Assembly: GCF_040546765.1 (NCBI RefSeq)
Contig: NZ_JBEPOK010000001.1
Location: 5,208,001-5,272,000 of the forward strand
Source of the DNA: Arthrobacter sp. OAP107
Lineage (GTDB): Bacteria; Actinomycetota; Actinomycetes; Actinomycetales; Micrococcaceae
Length of the DNA stretch: 64,000 nucleotides
Direction: 5' to 3'
The notes beneath the pieces were generated by a model, which made no database searches, had not been told where the DNA came from, and saw only the letters and a program-made list of their open reading frames with translations. Positions 1 through 6,244 of this stretch are shown here, in pieces (position 1 is the first letter of the stretch; each line of letters opens with the position of its first letter). The position numbers and the translations under genes are program-made.

Positions 1-350
1 GCCAGCAGGTAGGGCGGCTCATAGGTGGCCGAGCAGGTCACGCCGAAGGTGAGGTGCTTGGTCACCGCGGCCATGCCGCTAATCAGCACCGTCGGGTCGT
101 TGATCGGGACCTGGGCCGCGTCGCGCAGCGCGGCATCGGCATTTCCGCGGAAGACATCGTGGTAGCCGACGTTGTCGGCGAAGAATATCCCGTCGAAGCC
201 GGCCTTCTCGAGCATTTGCGCGACGCCGGTCCAGTACTGCAGATCCGTGTACCGGTGGCCCTGGTCGCCTTCAGCGCGCCACGTTCCCGAGGTCAGGTGG
301 GTGGGAGCGAAGACGTCGAAGGCGAAGAGGCTCAGGGGTTCATTTTTCAT
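1..350 (-). CDS. FMN-dependent monooxygenase, NtaA/SnaA/DszA type (3' part missing)
   Basis: This is the N-terminal part (about 116 residues) of a luciferase-like flavin monooxygenase; the rest lies beyond the left edge. It begins MKNEPLSLFAFDVFAPTHLT and continues with W..EGDQGHRYTDLQYW and a GFDGIFFADNVG segment, then a YHDVF motif. This pattern is typical of the NtaA/SnaA/DszA group, which uses FMNH2 from a partner reductase to oxidise or cleave C-N, C-S or ring bonds. The start is the ATG at 350, with an AGGAAG-type site about 10 bases upstream. It is transcribed away from the MFS gene at 651, and an IclR-type operator (404-428) lies just upstream. The substrate cannot be told from this fragment. 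Confidence 0.85.
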   Translation of the reverse strand, partial: MKNEPLSLFAFDVFAPTHLTSGTWRAEGDQGHRYTDLQYWTGVAQMLEKAGFDGIFFADNVGYHDVFRGNADAALRDAAQVPINDPTVLISGMAAVTKHLTFGVTCSATYEPPYLL

Positions 351-403
351 GGCAGCGGTGCTTCCTTGGACTCGTGCCGGACTAGGCGACAACAATTGGG
401 TGA

Positions 404-428
404 CGTTCATAAACTGAACACTGCGTTC
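404..428. promoter_or_regulatory. IclR-type operator, copy 1
   Basis: CGTTC at 404-408 and GAACA at 416-420 form an inverted pair with a 7-base AT-rich centre; a second CGTTC at 424-428 lies 3 bases further on. The same CGTTC-N7-GAACG-N3-CGTTC layout recurs at 3848-3872 and, inverted, at 3699-3723. A palindrome plus a direct repeat is the geometry described for PcaU/PobR-class IclR regulators. It sits 54 bp upstream of the monooxygenase start. The rest of the 351-650 gap holds no gene that I can support. Confidence 0.6.
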
Positions 429-536
429 AATTTAAGGTGTAAGCGAGCTCACTGTCAAGGGTGCGTCATTGCTCGGCGCGAGATGTCGCGCGGCTATTGA
501 CAGGAAATGTGGCGCCTGCCATATTTTTGACCACGA

Positions 537-553
537 CGTTCGAAAAATGAACG
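537..553. promoter_or_regulatory. IclR-type operator, copy 2
   Basis: CGTTC (537-541), a 7-base A-rich spacer and GAACG (549-553) make a perfect palindrome of the regional operator family. The third half-site is only weakly matched (GACCA at 529-533). A TTGACC hexamer directly upstream could be a -35 element, so a bound regulator would block the promoter of the MFS gene starting at 651. Confidence 0.6.
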
Positions 554-650
554 AACTAGTCTGGCTCTTTCAGCCTCCCCAACAGCCGCCGTGCCAACAC
601 GGCCACCGCCCCATCCCCTCGAATTGGCACGATCTACAAGGAAGTCCATC

Positions 651-2024
651 GTGAATACACCTGTTACACCGGCCCCCGGGCCGTCGCTGCAGTCACCGGC
701 GGTACAGGATCCGCAGAAGAAGCGGTTCCTGTACAAGCTCAGCGGAGTCATCGCCGGCGGCATGTTTATCGACGGGTTCATCCTCGGCGGCATCGGGCTC
801 GTCATGCCGGCGCTGACGTCGGACCTGAGCCTGTCGGCCACCTGGCAGGGCCTCATTGGCGCCTCGGCCCTGATCGGCATCTTCTTCGGCGGCCCCATCG
901 GCGGGTACCTGGCCGACAAGATCGGCCGCAAGCCGATGTTCATCGTCGACCTGGCCATCTTCCTGGCTGGCTCGGCCGCGCAGTTCTTCGTGGCGGACGC
1001 CTGGCAGCTGTTCCTAATCCGCCTGCTCATGGGCATGGCGATCGGCGCCGACTACGCCATCGGCTGGCCACTGCTGGTCGAGTTTTCCCCGGCCAGGCTG
1101 CGCGGCAAGCTGATGGCCTTCCAGGAAGTCGCGTGGTACGTCGGCTACCTGCTCTCCTACGCCGTGGGCTACTACCTGTCCACTGCCATCCACGCTGACT
1201 GGCGCATCATCCTGGGCATGAGCACCGTTCCGTCCCTGATCGTCTTCCTGCTCCGGCTGGGCTCCCCCGAATCCCCCCGCTGGCTCATCAGCAAGGGGCG
1301 GACCGAGGAAGGGCTCGCCATTGCCCAGCAGTACATGGAGGAAGCCGACGTCCGGGACCTCGCGTTCGAGAAGCCGGAGCGCCCCAATTTCGGCAAGCTC
1401 TTCTCCCCGCAGTACCGGAACTCCACGATCTTCGTCTGCATGTACTGGGTCTGCAATGTGACCCCCTACTTCGCCATCGCCACGTTCGCCCCCATCGTGC
1501 TCGAAAGCCTGGGTGTGGAGGACGGCCTGGCTGGAGCGCTGCTGCTCAACGGCGTGGTGGTGGCCGGTTCCCTGGCTGCGATGTTCCTCATTGAACGGGT
1601 CGGCCGCCGCAAACTGTCCATTCCGCCGATGTGGATCGCCGCAGTAGCCCTGGTGGTCATCGGCCTCTTCTCCCACGTCTCGCCGATGGTTATCCTGGTC
1701 TGCTTCATTGCCTTCTCCTTCTTCAATGCCGTTTCCACGGCCCTGACCGGCGTGTACCCCGGGGAGGTCTTTCCCACGGAAATCCGCGGGGCCGGCGTCG
1801 GCTTTGCCACGGCCTTCTCGCGGATCGGTGCCGCGGCCGGAACGTTCATCCTTCCGATGTCCGTGGACGGCCTGGGAGTCGGGACCACGATGCTCATAGC
1901 CGCCGGTATTTGTGTGGTGGGTGCCGTGATCTCGCAGTACCTTGCCCCGGAAACCAAGGGCCTGAGCCTGAGTGACACCTCGGCACCGCTGGGCAAGCCG
2001 CTGGGCAAGGCGCTGGTGCGGTAA
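651..2024 (+). CDS. MFS metabolite transporter (sugar-porter-like)
   Basis: This is a 457-residue major facilitator superfamily transporter with 12 expected membrane helices. It shows the MFS loop signature G.LADKIGRK after helix 2, a second copy ERVGRRKLS after helix 8, and the PESPRWL motif of the sugar/aromatic-acid porter group. The GTG start at 651 is preceded by AAGGAAG at 6 bases; an upstream start at 591 lacks a good ribosome site. It lies between a divergent flavin monooxygenase and an IclR gene, with an IclR-type operator 100 bp upstream. It is therefore likely the importer for the substrate of that monooxygenase. The substrate is unknown. Confidence 0.85.
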   Translation: MNTPVTPAPGPSLQSPAVQDPQKKRFLYKLSGVIAGGMFIDGFILGGIGLVMPALTSDLSLSATWQGLIGASALIGIFFGGPIGGYLADKIGRKPMFIVDLAIFLAGSAAQFFVADAWQLFLIRLLMGMAIGADYAIGWPLLVEFSPARLRGKLMAFQEVAWYVGYLLSYAVGYYLSTAIHADWRIILGMSTVPSLIVFLLRLGSPESPRWLISKGRTEEGLAIAQQYMEEADVRDLAFEKPERPNFGKLFSPQYRNSTIFVCMYWVCNVTPYFAIATFAPIVLESLGVEDGLAGALLLNGVVVAGSLAAMFLIERVGRRKLSIPPMWIAAVALVVIGLFSHVSPMVILVCFIAFSFFNAVSTALTGVYPGEVFPTEIRGAGVGFATAFSRIGAAAGTFILPMSVDGLGVGTTMLIAAGICVVGAVISQYLAPETKGLSLSDTSAPLGKPLGKALVR

Positions 2025-2047
2025 GTCCCAAAACCCATAGGAACCAT

Positions 2048-2111
2048 GCGCGAAACTGGCAGCTGATGCCCTCGGACTTCGGTTTGGAGGGCACCGGCTG
2101 CCAGTTCGCGC
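2048..2111. terminator. Long hairpin between MFS and iclR genes
   Basis: A 16-base arm at 2048-2063 pairs with 2097-2111 with one bulged A. Inside it TGCCCTC (2067-2073) pairs with GAGGGCA (2087-2093), giving an unusually long two-part stem. There is no U-tract. It probably ends transcription of the MFS gene, though its size also fits a dispersed palindromic repeat. Confidence 0.55.
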
Positions 2112-2245
2112 CCAACCCGAAGACTGACCGGCCTTAACCCGTTGAGCCGAGGGTGAACGCCCCGTTCGCTACTTGGAAAGGCGCATAGGATGGGTGCGGA
2201 CAGCACGGGCTTCGGACCGTGGGCGAACGCGAACCGGGAGCAGAT

Positions 2246-3067
2246 ATGGCGGCGGGACGAAGCGCAGCAGAAGCAGACGAGGCACAAGGAGCCGAGGCCG
2301 CAACTGCCGACGAATCGGCGGACCTGACCAACAAATCCGTCATCAAGGCAACCGTCCTGCTGAGCGAACTGGGCCGCCACCGGCAGGGAATCACCGTTAC
2401 GGAACTGGCCCAAGCCGTAGGCATGACCCGGCCGACGGCCTTCCGCCTGCTCCTGAGCCTTGAGCAGACGGGTTTCGTGGACCGCGTGGACAACCGCTAC
2501 CTGTTGGGCTGGCAGATGGCCAAGCTGGGCAGGCTTGCCGACCCCTACACCGGTGCCGTGGCCCGGATCCAGCCGATCCTGGACGAATACGCCGCGAAGC
2601 TCAAGGAGACGATGAGCTTCGCCATGGTCCGGAGTGAAACGTCCTACGATGTGATCGCTGAAGCCTCGGGCTCCCGCTACCTGAACGCTACCCATCTGTA
2701 TGTCGGCGGGAACTACCCCGCACATGCCAGCGCCACCGGAAAGCTGCTTCTGTCTGAACTCAGCGACGAAGGAATCTCCGCGTCATTGCCCGAAAAGCTG
2801 GAGTCCTACACTGCCCGCACCATAACGGGCCGGAAGGCACTCCTGCAGGAGATCCGCCAGGTCCGGGAACAGGGCTATGCCGTCATCGACGAGGAGCTTG
2901 AAGAGGGCCTTTTCGCCGTCGCCTATCCAGTCCGTGACTCGTCAAACGGATTGATTGGCGTGCTCGCGGCCCAGGGACCCGTGCAGCGGTTCAAAGCGGA
3001 CAAGCTGCCAGGGATTGTCGACCAGCTGCACAAGGCCGCCGACGAGGTCGCGAAGGCCCTGTCCTAG
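2246..3067 (+). CDS. IclR-family transcriptional regulator
   Basis: This is a 273-residue IclR-family DNA-binding regulator. An N-terminal winged helix (about residues 28-85) contains ITVTELAQAVGMTRPTAFRL, followed by an effector domain with the family features HASATGKLLL, GYAVIDEE and FAVAYPV. The first 27 residues are a low-complexity Ala/Glu tail. I chose ATG 2246, with GGGAG 5 bases upstream, over GTG 2219. It sits inside the set of genes that share the CGTTC-N7-GAACG operator, so it is the natural candidate to bind those sites. Its effector is unknown, but the neighbouring monooxygenase and importer suggest an organic acid or aromatic compound. Confidence 0.9.
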   Translation: MAAGRSAAEADEAQGAEAATADESADLTNKSVIKATVLLSELGRHRQGITVTELAQAVGMTRPTAFRLLLSLEQTGFVDRVDNRYLLGWQMAKLGRLADPYTGAVARIQPILDEYAAKLKETMSFAMVRSETSYDVIAEASGSRYLNATHLYVGGNYPAHASATGKLLLSELSDEGISASLPEKLESYTARTITGRKALLQEIRQVREQGYAVIDEELEEGLFAVAYPVRDSSNGLIGVLAAQGPVQRFKADKLPGIVDQLHKAADEVAKALS

Positions 3068-3081
3068 CATCGCCTGTCCTG

Positions 3082-3109
3082 GCGGTGCTTTCGAGCTAGA
3101 CAGCACCGC
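3082..3109. terminator. Bidirectional terminator hairpin
   Basis: GCGGTGCT (3082-3089) pairs perfectly with AGCACCGC (3102-3109) over a 12-base loop, in the short gap between the convergent iclR gene and the TetR-like ORF. There is no clear U-tract. Confidence 0.45.
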
Positions 3110-3140
3110 AGCTGCGGCGTTTAGGCGTTCGCTGTGGCTG

Positions 3141-3380
3141 TCAGGCGTTCGCCATGGCGATCAGGTGCTCGCGCGAGGGGTACTTCCATTCCACGTACTG
3201 GACCGGGATTCCGGCGCGTTCGGCCACCACGCCGTGAGTGACGCCGTCCGGGCCCTCGCTGCTGGTCACCTCGGTGATGCAGGCGATCAGGGCTGCGGTG
3301 CGCCTTTCATCGCGCTCACGGAGGATTTCCGCGACCATCTTGGGGTTTTTACGCCTTGCCTTCTGGCGCCAGTACGTCAT
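3141..3380 (-). CDS. TetR-like HTH-only protein
   Basis: This is a 79-residue basic protein. Residues 27-79 match the N-terminal DNA-binding domain of TetR regulators: RRTAALIACITEV, then THGVVAERAGIPVQYVEWKYPSREHLI, which corresponds to the usual IAERAGVS...YHYFPSKEALL. It stops right after this domain, so the ligand-binding and dimerisation helices are absent, and no continuation is found in another frame before the convergent iclR gene. The ATG at 3380 has an AGAGG site. It lies 20 bases after the small ORF 3401-3589 on the same strand, probably one transcript. It may be a decayed TetR gene or a small stand-alone HTH protein. Confidence 0.65.
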   Translation of the reverse strand: MTYWRQKARRKNPKMVAEILRERDERRTAALIACITEVTSSEGPDGVTHGVVAERAGIPVQYVEWKYPSREHLIAMANA

Positions 3381-3400
3381 GTCTCACCTCTGCGTGGCGG

Positions 3401-3589
3401 TTAGGAGGCGTCCGGACCTTCAACGTACAGGCCGGCCCACGGAGTGCAGGTCAGTACGTCGTGTCCCAGGGACTGCCGGGTAGCGGCGCCCGAATCGCCG
3501 GCCCGCCGGCGGCCGGCAGCGGCACGGCCAGCGACGGGGCGGCTGGACCGGGCGAAAGCGATGAGAAGGATGCGGTGCACGGTGCTCAT
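3401..3589 (-). CDS. Small protein with CTPWAGLY motif, unknown function
   Basis: This is a 62-residue ORF of unknown function. The ATG at 3589 has a GAGGAG site 6 bases upstream, better than the start at 3619. It opens MSTVHR....AF, has a basic Arg/Ala-rich middle, and ends ...LTCTPWAGLYVEGPDAS. The start and the CTPWAGLY block resemble the divergent ORF 3915-4199 (MSISVGHR....AF and CSPWEGLY), so the two look like paralogues. An inverted copy of the regional IclR operator lies upstream at 3699-3723, oriented towards this gene. It could be a peptide precursor, a small regulatory partner or a metal/thiol-binding protein; nothing visible decides. Confidence 0.5.
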   Translation of the reverse strand: MSTVHRILLIAFARSSRPVAGRAAAGRRRAGDSGAATRQSLGHDVLTCTPWAGLYVEGPDAS

Positions 3590-3698
3590 GGTGGGCTCCT
3601 CGCGGACTGCGGGAACCAAGGGCTCCCGGGGGTTCTGATACCGGAAAGCCGCCTTTGGCCATCTGGTCGATCGTTACGTTTTGCGAGTCAAAACTTTT

Positions 3699-3723
3699 GA
3701 ACGCGACGTTCATATTTCGAAGG
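3699..3723. promoter_or_regulatory. IclR-type operator, copy 3 (inverted)
   Basis: On the minus strand this reads CCTTC-N7-GAACG-N3-CGTTC (3723 to 3699), the same three-half-site plan and 20-bp repeat as the copies at 404 and 3848. It points towards the minus-strand small ORF starting at 3589. Apart from copies 3 and 4, the gap 3590-3914 shows nothing else that I can support. Confidence 0.55.
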
Positions 3724-3847
3724 TAGCTCCATTGTGGCTCCTGTCACGGCATTTTGCAAGGGGATATCAGAGCATCCGCGCGATGTCGCAGCCTCGGACG
3801 CCACGTAACTATTGCGCGTGAAGGTGAGCCGTGCCACACTGTTTCTA

Positions 3848-3872
3848 CGTTCATTAAATGAACGTCACGTTC
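3848..3872. promoter_or_regulatory. IclR-type operator, copy 4
   Basis: CGTTC (3848-3852), 7 bases, GAACG (3860-3864), 3 bases, CGTTC (3868-3872). This is the best copy of the operator family. It lies 43-67 bases upstream of the ATG at 3915, where it would overlap the promoter or start point of the small-ORF operon. Confidence 0.6.
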
Positions 3873-3914
3873 GAATTTGACTAACCGGTCCGCAACGCAG
3901 GAAGGGAAGGAACC

Positions 3915-4199
3915 ATGTCCATCTCAGTAGGTCACCGAGCAATTGCCACTGCATTCGGCTGGGGACACGGCCCCGCCAGCCGGGCAACCGAGTCCCTGCC
4001 CGTTGCAGACCTGCCGGTTACGGAAGTGCCTGCCCCGACGGCGGCGGCACAGGCCGCCGTCGAAGCCGGCGAACTGGTGTGCTCCCCCTGGGAAGGCCTC
4101 TACCTGGCCCAGGCCCACCCGGTGACTTCAGCCGGGAACCAGGCCACCACCCGCCAGCAACTGGACTCGTTCCTCAACAGCCTGATGTACGGCGAGTAA
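3915..4199 (+). CDS. Small protein with CSPWEGLY motif, unknown function
   Basis: This is a 94-residue ORF of unknown function with a strong GGAAGGAA ribosome site before the ATG. It has a short hydrophobic start (GHRAIATAF), an Ala/Pro/Val-rich middle, the block LVCSPWEGLYLAQ at about residues 53-65, and a polar C-terminal tail ending FLNSLMYGE. The CSPWEGLY block and the start match the divergent ORF 3401-3589. No transmembrane helix or classical signal peptide is visible. A second tiny ORF (4215-4328) follows after 15 bases. The operator at 3848-3872 places it under the same control as the neighbouring transporter and flavin monooxygenase. Confidence 0.6.
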   Translation: MSISVGHRAIATAFGWGHGPASRATESLPVADLPVTEVPAPTAAAQAAVEAGELVCSPWEGLYLAQAHPVTSAGNQATTRQQLDSFLNSLMYGE

Positions 4200-4214
4200 G
4201 TACAGGCCAGCGCC

Positions 4215-4328
4215 ATGGCAACCGTGCTTTCCGCCGAAGCTGCATGCGACGCGCCAGCCGCGGCGGCAGCCACCGACGACTGTGACGCAAACACCTGCTT
4301 CTACTGCACCAGCCCTGAAACGGACTGA
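4215..4328 (+). CDS. 37-residue Cys-rich peptide ORF
   Basis: ATG 4215 to TGA 4328 encodes 37 residues: an Ala-rich leader-like half followed by DDCDANTCFYCTSPETD, with cysteines spaced C-x4-C-x2-C and a further Cys near residue 11. It begins 15 bases after the stop of the CSPWEGLY ORF, close enough for coupling; its own ribosome site is weak. A leader followed by a Cys/Ser/Thr-rich core resembles ribosomally made peptide precursors, but no maturation enzyme is adjacent. A small metal-binding peptide is also possible. Coding status is not certain. Confidence 0.4.
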   Translation: MATVLSAEAACDAPAAAAATDDCDANTCFYCTSPETD

Positions 4329-4425
4329 GCAGCAACCGGCGCAGGCCATTGACCGTTGATTCTTCTGGAACAAGACTTTCAGTGGGCCAGCACAGCCCGC
4401 CACCGTCGACCAGGAGGGGCCAGCG

Positions 4426-6117
4426 ATGACCATGCAGGAAACCGAGGCAGAGGCGGCCTACCGGGCCGGCAGGGAGTGGTTCAAGAGCGCGGTGGTGTAC
4501 CAGATCTATCCGCGTAGCTTCGCGGACTCGGACGGCGACGGCATCGGTGACCTCCGCGGGGTCATCGGGAAGCTTGACTACCTGCAAAAGCTGGGGGTCG
4601 ACGTCGTCTGGCTGTCCCCGGTGTACCGCTCACCGCAGGATGACAACGGCTACGACATCAGCGACTACCGCGACATCGACCCCGTGTTCGGGACCCTGGA
4701 GACTCTTGACGAACTGCTGGACGGCCTGCATTCCCGGGGCATGAAACTGGTGATGGACCTCGTGGTGAACCACACCTCGGACGAGCACCCGTGGTTCGTG
4801 GAATCCCGCTCCAGCAAGGACAATCCGAAGCGGGACTGGTACTGGTGGCGGCCGCCGCGCGAGGTCGCCGGGCCGGGTGCGCCCGCCTCGGAAACACCGG
4901 CACCCGGAACACCAGGGGCGGAACCCAACAACTGGGGCTCGGCCTTCTCCGGGCCGGCCTGGGAGTACGACGCGGAGACGGGGGAGTACTACCTGCACCT
5001 GTTCTCCCGGAAGCAGCCGGATCTCAACTGGGAGAACCCGGAGGTCCGGGCCGCCGTGTACGAGATGATGAACTGGTGGCTGGACCGCGGCGTGGACGGC
5101 TTCCGGATGGACGTCATCAACTTCATCTCCAAACAGCAGTCGCTGCCGGACGGCCCGCAGGCCGAAGGGATGCTCTACGGCGACGGCAGCCCGCACTTCA
5201 TTTGCGGTCCGCGCATCCACGAGTTCCTGCAGGAGATGCATGAGGAAGTCTTCGCGGGCCGCGACAAGGACCTGCTGACCGTGGGCGAGATGCCGGGCGT
5301 CACTGTCGGGGATGCGGCGCTGTTTACGGATCCCGCCCGCCGCGAGGTGGACATGGTGTTCCAGTTTGAGCATGTGGCACTGGACCAGGAGGGCGGCAAC
5401 AAGTGGCGGCCCAAGAAGCTGCTGCTTACCGACCTGAAGAAGTCCTTGGGCCGCTGGCAGGAGGGGCTCGCGGAGCGGGGCTGGAACAGCCTCTACTGGG
5501 GTAACCACGACCAGGCCCGGGCCGTTTCCCGGTTCGGTGACGACGGGCAGTACCGGGAAGTGTCGGCGAAGATGCTGGCAGCCGTCCTGCACCTGCACCG
5601 TGGCACGCCGTACGTTTACCAGGGCGAAGAGTTGGGCATGACCAACATGGCGTTCGGCGCCATCAGCGACTACCGCGATATTGAAGTCCTCAACCATCAC
5701 CGCGAAGCCACGACGCACCTGGGCCACACCGACGCCGAGGTCCTCGCCGCCCTGGCGCCGCTGAACCGGGACAACGCCCGGACACCCGTGCAGTGGGACG
5801 CCAGCCGGCATGGCGGCTTCACCACCGGGGCGCCCTGGATTGCCGTGAACCCGAACGCCAACACCATCAACGCCGCCGCCCAGGTTGACGACCCCGGGTC
5901 CGTCTTCAGCTTCTACCGCAAGGTCATAGCCCTGCGGCACTCGGATCCCGTGGTCGCCTACGGGGATTTCCGCATGCTGCTGCCCGACGACGAACACGTC
6001 TACGCGTTCACGCGCTCGCTTCCGGAGGCGGAACTTCTGGTGCTGTCCAATTTTTCGGGGACCGGCCGGACGGCGGGGGTCGACGACGGCGGCTGGGCTG
6101 ATCGGTGGAACGGCTGA
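4426..6117 (+). CDS. GH13 alpha-glucosidase / oligo-1,6-glucosidase (frameshifted near 3' end)
   Basis: This is a glycoside hydrolase family 13 enzyme acting on alpha-glucosides or isomalto-oligosaccharides in the cytoplasm. The conserved regions are complete: NHT at 115-117, nucleophile Asp229 in GFRMDV, acid/base Glu288 in TVGEMP, and Asp362 in WGNHDQ. An Ala/Pro-rich insert sits at about residues 147-167. AGGAGG precedes the ATG by 8 bases. The frame ends at 6117, but the typical C-terminus (AELVLGNYP ... FDLRPWEVKVFRR) continues in the +1 frame to a TAG at 6212-6214. One base seems to be gained or lost, probably in the G5 run at 6075-6079. The catalytic core is intact. It is convergent with a second GH13 gene. 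Confidence 0.9.
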   Translation: MTMQETEAEAAYRAGREWFKSAVVYQIYPRSFADSDGDGIGDLRGVIGKLDYLQKLGVDVVWLSPVYRSPQDDNGYDISDYRDIDPVFGTLETLDELLDGLHSRGMKLVMDLVVNHTSDEHPWFVESRSSKDNPKRDWYWWRPPREVAGPGAPASETPAPGTPGAEPNNWGSAFSGPAWEYDAETGEYYLHLFSRKQPDLNWENPEVRAAVYEMMNWWLDRGVDGFRMDVINFISKQQSLPDGPQAEGMLYGDGSPHFICGPRIHEFLQEMHEEVFAGRDKDLLTVGEMPGVTVGDAALFTDPARREVDMVFQFEHVALDQEGGNKWRPKKLLLTDLKKSLGRWQEGLAERGWNSLYWGNHDQARAVSRFGDDGQYREVSAKMLAAVLHLHRGTPYVYQGEELGMTNMAFGAISDYRDIEVLNHHREATTHLGHTDAEVLAALAPLNRDNARTPVQWDASRHGGFTTGAPWIAVNPNANTINAAAQVDDPGSVFSFYRKVIALRHSDPVVAYGDFRMLLPDDEHVYAFTRSLPEAELLVLSNFSGTGRTAGVDDGGWADRWNG

Positions 6118-6214
6118 GCTGGTGCTGGGCAATTATCCCCCGGACGCCGGCGAACGGCACCCCTTCGACCTGCGCCCGTGGGAGGTGAAGGTGTTTCGCC
6201 GGAAGGCCCAGTAG
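6098..6214 (+). other. Out-of-frame C-terminal tail of the GH13 gene
   Basis: Read in the +1 frame, this stretch gives LIGGTAELVLGNYP, then FDLRPWEVKVFRRKAQ and a stop, the usual C-terminal strand of oligo-1,6-glucosidases. It marks where the gene at 4426 would end without the frameshift. Confidence 0.75.
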
Positions 6215-6244
6215 GGGCCCGGCGCCGGGACTACGGTGCCAGGA

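Noticed and set aside
54..500. Long plus-strand frame at the left edge
   Set aside because: It is the shadow of the minus-strand flavin monooxygenase; only the minus strand gives recognisable family motifs.
3915..4328. Small Cys-containing ORFs as part of a mycofactocin or PQQ cluster
   Set aside because: The residues do not match MftA or PqqA cores, and no radical-SAM or partner gene is present.
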